64,000 nucleotides of DNA from Flavobacterium cucumis. Lineage in GTDB: Bacteria; Bacteroidota; Bacteroidia; Flavobacteriales; Flavobacteriaceae. How positions within the stretch are numbered: position 1 is the first letter of the stretch; each line of letters begins with the position of its first letter. A program made the translations under genes and the position numbers. Below, one piece after another: positions 8,252-15,028 of the stretch. The notes beneath the pieces were generated by a model. The model was not told the DNA's origin, searched no databases, and was given only the letters and a program-made list of their open reading frames with translations. The DNA lies in assembly GCF_900148835.1 (NCBI RefSeq), contig NZ_FRYK01000001.1, forward strand, positions 558,001 through 622,000, written 5' to 3'.

Positions 8252-8278
8252 TATTCAGTAAACAGTGTTCAGTGAATT
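8251..8278. repeat. Heptamer array between ftsX and the DUF3098 gene
   Basis: GTATTCA, GTAAACA, GTGTTCA and GTGAATT form four consecutive heptamers beginning on the last base of the ftsX stop codon. It ends 14 nt before the next ATG, with an A-rich spacer. Confidence 0.7.
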
Positions 8279-8292
8279 TAAAAAATATAAAA

Positions 8293-8532
8293 ATGGAAAA
8301 CAACAACAAACCTGAATTTCTTTTTGATAAGGTAAACTATAAAATTCTTTTAGTTGGATTAGCAGTAATTGCGCTTGGATTTATTTTAATGAGCGGTGGT
8401 GGAAGCGACGATCCAAATGTTTTCAAAGGAGAAGAATTATTTAGTTTTAGAAGAATTCGATTAGCTCCAACGGTAGTTTTAATTGGATTTGGAATTACGA
8501 TTTATTCGATTTTAAAAAATCCTAAAAAATAG
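8293..8532 (+). CDS. DUF3098 small membrane protein
   Basis: I place the start at the ATG at 8293 (MENNNKPEFLFDKVNYK). A GTG at 8272 is in frame but lies inside the heptamer array and adds seven unlikely residues. The 79-residue protein has two membrane helices (about 21-38 and 56-73) separated by a short loop with GGGSDDPNVF. That is the pattern of DUF3098, a family restricted to Bacteroidetes and usually found next to ftsX and uppP. No function is known; the position suggests an envelope or division role. Confidence 0.85.
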   Translation: MENNNKPEFLFDKVNYKILLVGLAVIALGFILMSGGGSDDPNVFKGEELFSFRRIRLAPTVVLIGFGITIYSILKNPKK

Positions 8533-8596
8533 TTTTCAGTTTTTAGTCACCGTTTCTAGATGAACTGCGACTGAAAACTGCAACTGAAAACTAAAA
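8531..8596. repeat. Opposed heptamer array before uppP
   Basis: Left arm AGTTTTC, AGTTTTT, AGTC (8531-8548). Right arm AACTGCG, ACTGAAA, ACTGCA (one base short), ACTGAAA, ACTAAAA (8563-8596). The arms are largely complementary. The array overlaps the DUF3098 stop and ends 2 nt before the uppP ATG. Confidence 0.8.
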
Positions 8597-8598
8597 AA

Positions 8599-9384
8599 AT
8601 GAATACACTACAAGCTATTATTCTTGCCATTATTGAAGGAATAACCGAATTTTTACCTGTTTCTTCAACAGGTCATATGATTATTGCTTCTTCCTTTTTC
8701 GGCATTGCACAAGACGATTTTACGAAACTTTTTACGATTGTAATTCAATTGGGAACCATACTTTCTGTAGTGGTTTTATATTTTAAACGTTTCTTTCAAT
8801 CACTTGATTTCTACTTCAAGTTATTTGTAGCTTTTGTTCCTGCTGTAATTTTCGGATTACTATTGAGTGATTTTATTGACGGATTATTAGAAAACCCAAT
8901 TACCGTTGCGGTTTCGTTAATTGTTGGCGGATTTTTATTATTAAAAGTAGATGATTGGTTTGGCAATTCGGAAGGAACTGAAATATCCTATTTAACTGCT
9001 TTTAAGATTGGCTTGTTCCAATGTTTAGCAATGATTCCTGGAGTTTCTAGAAGTGGCGCGAGCATTGTAGGCGGAATGACACAAAAGCTATCCAGAACAA
9101 CGGCTGCTGAGTTCTCGTTTTTCTTAGCAATTCCAACCATGTTAGGTGCTACAGTGAAAAAATCGTATGACTATTATAAAGCTGGTTTTGAATTATCTCA
9201 AGACCAAATTAACTTGCTAATCATTGGAAATGTGGTTGGATTTATTGTTGCTATGATTGCCATTAAATCGTTCATTGGATTTTTACAAAAACATGGATTT
9301 AAAATCTTTGGTTACTACCGAATTATGGCTGGAGTTGCAATTCTTTTGATTCATTTCTTCGTTCAAAAACTAACAATTATCTAA
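8599..9384 (+). CDS. uppP: Undecaprenyl-diphosphatase (UppP/BacA)
   Basis: This integral membrane phosphatase recycles undecaprenyl diphosphate to the monophosphate lipid carrier for peptidoglycan and polysaccharide synthesis; overproduction of the family is known to give bacitracin resistance. Both family signatures are present: [15 protein letters not shown] (about residues 13-27) and [14 protein letters not shown] (about 147-160), which carry the catalytic Glu, Ser and Arg residues. The 261-residue length and multiple hydrophobic helices fit the family. Its TAA overlaps the truB ATG by one base (TAATG), so the two are translationally coupled. Confidence 0.96.
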   Translation: MNTLQAIILAIIEGITEFLPVSSTGHMIIASSFFGIAQDDFTKLFTIVIQLGTILSVVVLYFKRFFQSLDFYFKLFVAFVPAVIFGLLLSDFIDGLLENPITVAVSLIVGGFLLLKVDDWFGNSEGTEISYLTAFKIGLFQCLAMIPGVSRSGASIVGGMTQKLSRTTAAEFSFFLAIPTMLGATVKKSYDYYKAGFELSQDQINLLIIGNVVGFIVAMIAIKSFIGFLQKHGFKIFGYYRIMAGVAILLIHFFVQKLTII

Positions 9385-10073
9385 TGAGTGCCGAAGAATT
9401 TTTAGCAGGGAAAGTACTTTTAATTGACAAACCCTTGACTTGGTCTTCTTTTCAAGCGGTGAATAAATTAAAATACATTTTAAAACGCAAATACGATTTA
9501 CCCAAGAAATTTAAAATTGGGCACGCGGGTACATTAGATCCGTTAGCAACTGGTTTATTAATCATTTGTACCGGAAAATTCACCAAAAGCATTAACGAAA
9601 TTCAGGCACAAGCCAAAGAATATACAGGCACGATTATGGTTGGGGCCACCACTCCATCCTACGATTTAGAAACGGAAATTGACGCTACTTTTCCAACTGC
9701 ACATATTACCGATGAATTAATTTTAGAAACCACGAAACAGTTCATTGGTGAAATCGACCAAAAACCACCTGTTTTTTCTGCTATTAAAAAAGATGGAAAA
9801 CGTTTGTACGAACACGCGCGTGCTGGTGAAGAAGTAGAAATTCAATCGAGAAAAACTACGATTTACGAATTTGAAATTACAAGAATTCAATTGCCAGAAA
9901 TCGATTTTAGAGTAAAATGCAGTAAAGGAACTTATATTCGTTCGTTAGCCTATGACTTTGGTTTAGCCTTACAATCAGGAGGACATTTAACAGCGCTTCG
10001 TAGAACAAAAATTGGCGATTATGATGTTAAAAATGCTATTTCTCCTGATGATTTTGCACAATCTTTAGGTTAA
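9384..10073 (+). CDS. truB: tRNA pseudouridine(55) synthase TruB
   Basis: This enzyme converts U55 to pseudouridine in the T-loop of tRNAs. The catalytic Asp is Asp52 in GHAGTLDPLATGLL. The KPPVFSAIKKDGKRLYEHAR substrate-binding segment (about 130-150) and the C-terminal CSKGTYIRSLAYDFG motif are present. At 229 residues it is a compact form without the C-terminal PUA extension. It starts on the last base of the uppP stop codon. The gene after it is a toxin-antitoxin pair, so truB is the last core gene of this run. Confidence 0.96.
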   Translation: MSAEEFLAGKVLLIDKPLTWSSFQAVNKLKYILKRKYDLPKKFKIGHAGTLDPLATGLLIICTGKFTKSINEIQAQAKEYTGTIMVGATTPSYDLETEIDATFPTAHITDELILETTKQFIGEIDQKPPVFSAIKKDGKRLYEHARAGEEVEIQSRKTTIYEFEITRIQLPEIDFRVKCSKGTYIRSLAYDFGLALQSGGHLTALRRTKIGDYDVKNAISPDDFAQSLG

Positions 10074-10141
10074 ATTATTCTGAATCTGAAGTTTAGAACC
10101 AAATTATTTCTTATTTTTACGTAGCATAAATTTCTTTTTCA

Positions 10142-10306
10142 ATGAAAACTGCAGATAAAAAAAATAAAAACTTAGCCATTCCTGGCAAACCGATGTCTCA
10201 AAAAGCATTCGCTGACTTAATTAAAGAAGCGGAAAATGGTCCATTTTTAACTGTTGAAGAATCTAAAGAGAAATTTGAAAAATGGAAATCAGAAAGAAAG
10301 AAGTAG
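10142..10306 (+). CDS. Small antitoxin of a type II toxin-antitoxin pair
   Basis: The 54-residue protein begins MKTADKKNKN and contains IPGKPMSQKAFADLIKEAE, GPFLTVEE and a C-terminal KFEKWKSERKK. That is the pattern of short antitoxins found beside RelE/ParE toxins in Bacteroidetes. Its last 25 bases overlap the start of the toxin gene in another frame, typical for translationally coupled pairs. The basic C-terminal helix probably contacts the toxin. No DNA-binding domain can be assigned with confidence. Confidence 0.75.
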   Translation: MKTADKKNKNLAIPGKPMSQKAFADLIKEAENGPFLTVEESKEKFEKWKSERKK

Positions 10307-10617
10307 TTACTTCCTATCCGTTTGATAATTTTGATTTGATTGATATTTATGAATATGGTTTAGCTGAATTTGGTGAAAGGTTAGCCACTGAATTCATTTC
10401 TGAAATATATAAATACATCGAAAGACTCGAAACTGAATACCTACTTCATCCCGAATGTCGCCATTTGGAAACCAAGACTAAAATGTATCGCAATATAATT
10501 TTAGGTTCGTATTTGATTATCTACCGAATTCGTACCCATAGAGTTGAGGTTTTAAGAGCTTTTCATGGAAGTCATTCTCCAAAATACATTAAAACGGTCA
10601 AAAAAATCAAAACATAA
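10282..10617 (+). CDS. RelE/ParE-family toxin
   Basis: The 111-residue protein has the RelE/ParE fold pattern. An N-terminal helix pair (IDIYEYGLAEFGERLATEFISEIYKYIERL) and HPECRHLETK lead to the strand core MYRNIILGSYLIIYRI and the end VEVLRAFHGSHSPKYI. In this family the toxin either cuts mRNA at the ribosome or inhibits gyrase, and the sequence does not decide which. The ATG at 10282 lies inside the antitoxin gene. The pair sits between truB and an exported protein and looks like a small acquired module. Confidence 0.85.
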   Translation: MEIRKKEVVTSYPFDNFDLIDIYEYGLAEFGERLATEFISEIYKYIERLETEYLLHPECRHLETKTKMYRNIILGSYLIIYRIRTHRVEVLRAFHGSHSPKYIKTVKKIKT

Positions 10618-10622
10618 TCTCC

Positions 10623-11183
10623 TTGAAAAATTTATTCTTACTTTTCATTTTATTAGTTTTCAATCTAACATTCGCCCAAGTTGAAATTACGGTAAATGAT
10701 TCTGACGATATTCCAACAAAGAAAAAAATAACTTTTACGCAATTTGAAATTTCAGTCCCTTTACAAGGAAATAAAAATCAAGGTGAAGTATTTCCAGATG
10801 GAAGTACTAATGATAGTTGGTTTGTACCCGATGGTATAAACAGTAATTTTGGATTTGGTATTCATTTCAACCAATGGTTAGGAATTAGTGCAAACTCAGG
10901 AATTGGAATGAAACTCTCCGAAAAATTAATTGTTACTCCTGTTTTTTCAAATTTAAGAATCATGCCAAAAGTGGGAGACGAAACTCGATTTGGAATTGAT
11001 GTTGGACTTGGTCATACTTTCGCTATTGGTAGAGGTGACTTATCTGGAACTTTTAAAAGAGTTAAATTAAATTTAGAAGCCTCCGAATTTCAAATTTTTC
11101 TAGAAGTTGTTTCTTATGGTATTCGTTTAAACAACAATAGTCAAGGAAGTATTAGCCTTGGAATTGCTTTAGTATCTTTTTAA
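10623..11183 (+). CDS. Exported hypothetical protein, probable small beta-barrel
   Basis: The likely start is the TTG at 10623, because a good signal peptide begins there (LKNLFLLFILLVFNLTFAQ, cleavage after FAQ) and no ATG lies upstream in frame. The mature part (about 165 residues) has alternating hydrophobic strands with many Gly and aromatic residues (SNFGFGIHFNQWLGISANSG, IDVGLGHTFAIGRG) and ends in VSF. This is the look of a short outer-membrane barrel. I do not recognise a family. It is followed after one base by the amidase gene, so the two are probably co-translated. Confidence 0.65.
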   Translation: MKNLFLLFILLVFNLTFAQVEITVNDSDDIPTKKKITFTQFEISVPLQGNKNQGEVFPDGSTNDSWFVPDGINSNFGFGIHFNQWLGISANSGIGMKLSEKLIVTPVFSNLRIMPKVGDETRFGIDVGLGHTFAIGRGDLSGTFKRVKLNLEASEFQIFLEVVSYGIRLNNNSQGSISLGIALVSF

Positions 11184-11184
11184 A

Positions 11185-11802
11185 ATGAAAAAAACAATAC
11201 TTTTATTCCTGCTAATTTCTTTATTTAGTTTCTCTCAAAACGTAAAACTAAAAATTGGCGATATTTTATTCCAATCTATGAATTGCGGACCGCTTTGCGA
11301 AGCCATTAACGAAGTTACCGAAGGTTATCAAGGAAAAGATTTTAGTCATTTGGGAATGGTATACATCAAAAACGATTCGATTTTCGTAATTGAAGCTGCT
11401 GGAGCTGCGGTGAAAATTACTCCTTATGAAACCTTCAAAACCTACACAAATGAAGAAATGTTTGTAGGAAGATTGAAGAGAAAATACCAAAAATATATTC
11501 CAGAAGCCATTACTTTTTCTTTACAACAAGTTGGCGTTCCCTATGATGACGAATATTTATACGATAACGGAAAATATTATTGTTCGGAACTAATTTATGA
11601 TGCGTTTCTTCATGCGTACAAAAAACCTTTGTTTGATTTATTTCCGATGACATTCAAATCACCTGAATCAAATGATTTTTTTGAAGTTTGGGCGGACTAT
11701 TATAAGAAACTAAAAATGGAAATCCCAGAAGGTCAACTCGGTTGTAACCCTGGCGGAATTTCCACTTCTAATAAGTTAAAGATTGTTGGAACAATTGAAT
11801 AA
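11185..11802 (+). CDS. YiiX/YebB-like permuted papain-fold amidase, exported
   Basis: The signal peptide MKKTILLFLLISLFSFSQ is followed by a circularly permuted NlpC/P60-type domain. GDILFQS starts the fold, His in DFSHLGMVYI is the base, and Cys in YYCSELIYDAF (about residue 132) is the nucleophile. These are the catalytic landmarks of the YiiX/DUF830 family, whose members act on amide or lipid-linked bonds. It probably works in the periplasm. Extra cysteines (NCGPLCEA near the N-terminus, GCNPGG near the end) could form disulfides. It lies one base after an exported barrel-like protein. Confidence 0.8.
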   Translation: MKKTILLFLLISLFSFSQNVKLKIGDILFQSMNCGPLCEAINEVTEGYQGKDFSHLGMVYIKNDSIFVIEAAGAAVKITPYETFKTYTNEEMFVGRLKRKYQKYIPEAITFSLQQVGVPYDDEYLYDNGKYYCSELIYDAFLHAYKKPLFDLFPMTFKSPESNDFFEVWADYYKKLKMEIPEGQLGCNPGGISTSNKLKIVGTIE

Positions 11803-11892
11803 GTTCAACAACAAATTCAAATTCAAGCCCAAAAATCAAAATTAAAGTCTGAATACAAATCGATTCTCTAATTGCTATCTTCTATTTTTTTT

Positions 11893-11948
11893 GGAACGCT
11901 AATTAAAGAAATTTTAAAAATTACCTAAATTTCCTCAATCTGTGTTCC
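11893..11948. repeat. Imperfect inverted repeat between the amidase and thioredoxin-fold genes
   Basis: GGAACGCTAATTAAAGAAATTT at the left is complementary at roughly three quarters of positions to the right end (AAATTTCCTCAATCTGTGTTCC). It fills most of the gap between two converging genes (11802 and 11955). It resembles a dispersed palindromic repeat rather than a classic terminator, because the arms are long and mismatched. Confidence 0.5.
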
Positions 11949-11954
11949 TATAAA

Positions 11955-12560
11955 TCAACTTAAAACTTGCTCATGTAATTCCACGATTTCGTTCTGAATC
12001 GAAACACCTTTATCGTGTAAATACCATTTTTGCAATTCAATTTTTGCTGTTTCGTCAACTACTCCATGAGCAGCTTTGTAATCTAAAATCAATTGTTTTG
12101 CTCCTGTCGGTCTTGGCCCCCAATCTGCAACAACTTCTAATGAATCAGCATCTAAAATAATTAATTTAGGAATTGCTTTTCCACCATTTGTTAAAAAATG
12201 TTGCATTAAAGCGTCATTATCATCTCTTAGAGCAATTTTTAAAATTACATTTTCTGCAACTTCTGCCATTTTGTGAATTACAGGAACAATTTGTGCTGCA
12301 TCGCCACACCAACCTTCGCTTAATACCAACCAAATGAATTTTTTATCTAAGTTTTGCAATTTGGTTTTCACTTCGTCAGTAACCTCAATGGTTTTTTCCA
12401 AACGATTCATTCGGGTTTCGTTTAATTCTGAATAATGAAGCAAATCTTCAGATTGCTCGTGACCAGTAGATTTTCCTTCAGCAATTAATCCAGTTACTTT
12501 TTTTCGGTAATCTGCATAAGAAAAACTATTTTCTAATGCTTGTTTTATAATATTTATCAT
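11955..12560 (-). CDS. Thioredoxin-fold protein with WCGDAA motif
   Basis: I take the ATG at 12560 as the start (MINIIKQALENSF). A TTG at 12581 is in frame but lies on top of a -7 promoter match. The 201-residue protein contains a thioredoxin-like domain whose active-site region reads LVLSEGWCGDAAQIVP. The second cysteine of CxxC is replaced by Ala, so a normal dithiol reaction is not expected. The conserved cis-proline loop is AIPKLIIL. This matches the Thioredoxin_9 family. It is probably cytoplasmic, because no signal peptide is seen. It is divergent from the patatin gene. Confidence 0.8.
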   Translation of the reverse strand: MINIIKQALENSFSYADYRKKVTGLIAEGKSTGHEQSEDLLHYSELNETRMNRLEKTIEVTDEVKTKLQNLDKKFIWLVLSEGWCGDAAQIVPVIHKMAEVAENVILKIALRDDNDALMQHFLTNGGKAIPKLIILDADSLEVVADWGPRPTGAKQLILDYKAAHGVVDETAKIELQKWYLHDKGVSIQNEIVELHEQVLS

Positions 12561-12569
12561 CTCATTAAC

Positions 12570-12598
12570 TTTGATTAGCAAATTTAGTTCTATTTTTG
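12570..12598 (+). promoter_or_regulatory. Promoter of the patatin gene, overlapping a divergent -7 element
   Basis: TTTG (12570-12573), 17 bases, then TATTTTTG (12591-12598) is a good match to the flavobacterial consensus; the ATG follows at 12616. On the other strand, 12579-12586 reads TAAATTTG, a -7 match for the thioredoxin-fold gene, so the two promoters overlap. Confidence 0.6.
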
Positions 12599-12615
12599 GA
12601 ATTTATCTGTAATAA

Positions 12616-13407
12616 ATGTTACATATGGATTTGTCTTCAAAATCAATCGGAATAGCACTTTCAGGTGGTGGCTCAAAAGGAATTGCTCACGCTGGTGCAT
12701 TGAAATTTTTAACCGAGCAAGGAATAGCTCCTTGTTGTATTTCTGGTTCAAGTGCTGGGGCAATTGTTGGGGCTTTGTATGCATTTGGGAAAAAACCTGA
12801 GGAAATATTAGACTTTTTTAAATCGATTTACTTTTTTCATTGGAAACATTTCACATTTAAAAAACCTGGGATTGTAGATTCTGATTCATTTAAGCGCTAT
12901 TTTGAGGATATCTTTGGTGAAAATACGACCTTGAATGAATTAAAAATACCAACTTACATCACTGCAACCGATATGGTTAAAGGTAAACTTAAAATATTTA
13001 ATCCTGAGACCAAAGTTGTTGATGCTGTTTTGGCATCAACGGCAGTCCCTGGAATGATTTCTCCTTATGTAATCAAAGAAAAGCTTTATAGTGATGGTGG
13101 TATTTTAAATCATTTCCCAGTTGATTTATTGCAAGGAAAATGTGATTCCATCATTGGCGTTTATGTTAGTCCAGTTCAAAATATCGAAGCTAAAAACCTA
13201 AACTCCATAAAATCTGTAACTTACAGAGCATTGGAATTATTAACTGCCAATTCGAATCTTCAAAAATTCAATCATTGCGATTTAATTATTGAACCTAAAG
13301 AACTCGTTCGTTTTAGTACTTTTGAAACGAATAAAACCAAGATGGATGCTATTTTTGAAATTGGATATAACGAAGCTAAAAAATCATTTGAACATTTAGA
13401 TTTATAA
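12616..13407 (+). CDS. Patatin-like phospholipase
   Basis: This is a lipid acyl hydrolase with a Ser-Asp dyad. The oxyanion loop is [12 protein letters not shown] (about residues 16-27), the nucleophile elbow is GSSAG with Ser46, and the catalytic Asp160 is in [10 protein letters not shown]. These three motifs in the right order and the 263-residue length fit the bacterial patatin/RssA-type family. No signal peptide or barrel domain is seen, so it is likely cytoplasmic or membrane-associated. A second ATG at 12625 is possible; the first is kept because it is correctly placed behind the promoter. Confidence 0.9.
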   Translation: MLHMDLSSKSIGIALSGGGSKGIAHAGALKFLTEQGIAPCCISGSSAGAIVGALYAFGKKPEEILDFFKSIYFFHWKHFTFKKPGIVDSDSFKRYFEDIFGENTTLNELKIPTYITATDMVKGKLKIFNPETKVVDAVLASTAVPGMISPYVIKEKLYSDGGILNHFPVDLLQGKCDSIIGVYVSPVQNIEAKNLNSIKSVTYRALELLTANSNLQKFNHCDLIIEPKELVRFSTFETNKTKMDAIFEIGYNEAKKSFEHLDL

Positions 13408-13444
13408 ATATTCCAACATTTTTTTTAGAAAAAACCGATTTAAC

Positions 13445-13452
13445 TATATTTG
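13445..13452 (+). promoter_or_regulatory. -7 promoter element for pyrH
   Basis: TATATTTG matches TAnnTTTG. A TTG at the expected distance is not evident. The pyrH ATG lies about 70 bases further on, giving a leader of roughly 65 nt. Confidence 0.45.
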
Positions 13453-13522
13453 CACCAAAATAATACAACATAATGACTTGAGCTTGCGACAGCATGACTC
13501 CTTTAAAAAAATAAAAACAGGA

Positions 13523-14230
13523 ATGAAGTATAAAAGAATTCTTCTAAAATTAAGTGGTGAAGCTTTAATGGGCGACAGACAATATGGAATTGATCCAAAA
13601 CGCCTAGCAGAATACGCTCAAGAAATCAAACAAATTCACGATAAAGGAGTGGAAATTGCCATTGTAATTGGTGGTGGAAACATTTTTAGAGGTGTTGCAG
13701 GAGCAAGTAACGGAATGGACAGAGTGCAAGGAGACTACATGGGAATGTTAGCCACTGTAATTAACGGAATGGCATTACAAGGTGCTTTGGAAGAAGCTGG
13801 AATGCAAACTCGTTTGCAAACTGCCCTTAAAATTGAAGCTATTGCAGAACCTTATATTAAAAGAAGAGCAACACGTCATTTAGAAAAAGGAAGGATTGTT
13901 ATTTTTGGAGCAGGAACTGGAAATCCTTATTTCACAACAGATACGGCTGCCGTTTTGAGAGGAATTGAAGTAGGTGCCGATGTAATTTTAAAAGGAACTC
14001 GTGTTGATGGTGTTTATAATGCTGATCCAGAGAAAAATCCTGATGCAGTAAAATTTGATTATATTTCATTTGAGGATGTATTAACAAAAGGTTTAAATGT
14101 AATGGATACAACTGCTTTCACATTAAGTCAAGAAAATAAATTACCTATTATTGTATTTGATATGAATAAAGATGGTAACTTACTAAAAGTTTGTGAGGGC
14201 AAAACTATCGGAACAACAGTAACAATATAA
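13523..14230 (+). CDS. pyrH: UMP kinase
   Basis: This enzyme phosphorylates UMP to UDP, the step feeding pyrimidine nucleotides and sugar-nucleotide synthesis. The start is the ATG at 13523 ([17 protein letters not shown]); an upstream TTG at 13478 adds 15 residues with no family support. Amino-acid-kinase motifs are present: [39 protein letters not shown] split by loops, and TDTAAVLRG. The 235-residue length is normal. The frr gene follows after 70 bases that hold a heptamer array; the pyrH-frr order is common in bacteria. Confidence 0.96.
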   Translation: MKYKRILLKLSGEALMGDRQYGIDPKRLAEYAQEIKQIHDKGVEIAIVIGGGNIFRGVAGASNGMDRVQGDYMGMLATVINGMALQGALEEAGMQTRLQTALKIEAIAEPYIKRRATRHLEKGRIVIFGAGTGNPYFTTDTAAVLRGIEVGADVILKGTRVDGVYNADPEKNPDAVKFDYISFEDVLTKGLNVMDTTAFTLSQENKLPIIVFDMNKDGNLLKVCEGKTIGTTVTI

Positions 14231-14234
14231 TTTT

Positions 14235-14294
14235 GTTTCTCGTTTCATGTTGTTATTGTTCTTAACCTGAAACCTGAAACCTTAAACTTGAAAC
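14235..14294. repeat. Opposed heptamer array before frr
   Basis: Left arm GTTTCTC, GTTTCAT, GTT (14235-14251). Right arm AACCTGA, AACCTGA, AACCTTA, AACTTGA, AAC (14264-14294). It is the same family as the arrays at 7204 and 21488. It ends 6 nt before the frr ATG with an all-A spacer. Confidence 0.85.
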
Positions 14295-14300
14295 AAAAAA

Positions 14301-14864
14301 ATGACAGAAGAAATTAACTTTATTTTAGACAGCGCAAAAGAAGCCATGAATGGTTCGATTGCCCACTTAGAAAAAGAATTCTTAAATATTAGAGCTGGAA
14401 AAGCTTCGCCACAAATGTTAGGCGGTGTTTTTGTGGACTATTATGGTTCACAAACACCAATTTCGCAAGTCGCAAATATTAATGCACCTGATGCAAGAAC
14501 ATTAACCGTTACACCTTGGGAAAAAAATATGTTGGGCCCAATTGAAAAAGCAATCATGATTGCTAATCTAGGGTTAAATCCGATGAACAATGGTGAGAAC
14601 ATCATCATTAACATCCCTGCTTTAACAGAAGAAAGAAGACGTGATTTGGTGAAACAAGCTAAACACGAGGCTGAAGAAGCAAAAATTGGTATCCGAAATC
14701 ACAGAAAAGACGCAAATACGGATATCAAAAAAGAAGAGAAAAACGGAACAGCTGAAGATATTTGTAAAAAAGCAGAAGATGATGTTCAAAAATTAACAGA
14801 TACTTTCATCAAAAAAATCGAAGAACTTTTAGCTGTTAAGGAAGCTGAAATCATGAAAGTATAA
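14301..14864 (+). CDS. frr: Ribosome recycling factor
   Basis: RRF splits post-termination ribosomes together with EF-G. The 187-residue protein shows the family landmarks: LNIRAGKASPQMLGG in the first helix, the VDYYGSQTPISQVANINAPD hinge region, NPMNNGENIIINIPALTEER, and the long C-terminal helical bundle rich in Lys/Glu. Its length is standard. It follows pyrH on the same strand and ends at a clear intrinsic terminator, so pyrH-frr is likely one transcription unit. Confidence 0.97.
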   Translation: MTEEINFILDSAKEAMNGSIAHLEKEFLNIRAGKASPQMLGGVFVDYYGSQTPISQVANINAPDARTLTVTPWEKNMLGPIEKAIMIANLGLNPMNNGENIIINIPALTEERRRDLVKQAKHEAEEAKIGIRNHRKDANTDIKKEEKNGTAEDICKKAEDDVQKLTDTFIKKIEELLAVKEAEIMKV

Positions 14865-14913
14865 ATTTATAAAAGTTTCGTTTCTGACGAGTAATTTGAA
14901 AAAATACGATGTA

Positions 14914-14941
14914 ACTCCCAATCTAGAATTGGGAGTTTTTT
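14914..14941 (+). terminator. Intrinsic terminator after frr
   Basis: ACTCCCAAT (14914-14922) pairs with ATTGGGAGT (14928-14936) across a 5-base loop and is followed directly by a T run. Confidence 0.85.
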
Positions 14942-14997
14942 ATTTTAAATAAGGATTCTATAATTTGATAGCATCATATTAAACTGAAAAAAAACAA

Positions 14998-15005
14998 TAT
15001 ATTTG
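14998..15005 (+). promoter_or_regulatory. -7 promoter element for the DUF5686 gene
   Basis: TATATTTG lies 23 bases before the ATG at 15029 and matches TAnnTTTG. The -33 TTG is not at the usual distance. Confidence 0.45.
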
Positions 15006-15028
15006 TAGAAATACTTGAAATCACTTAC

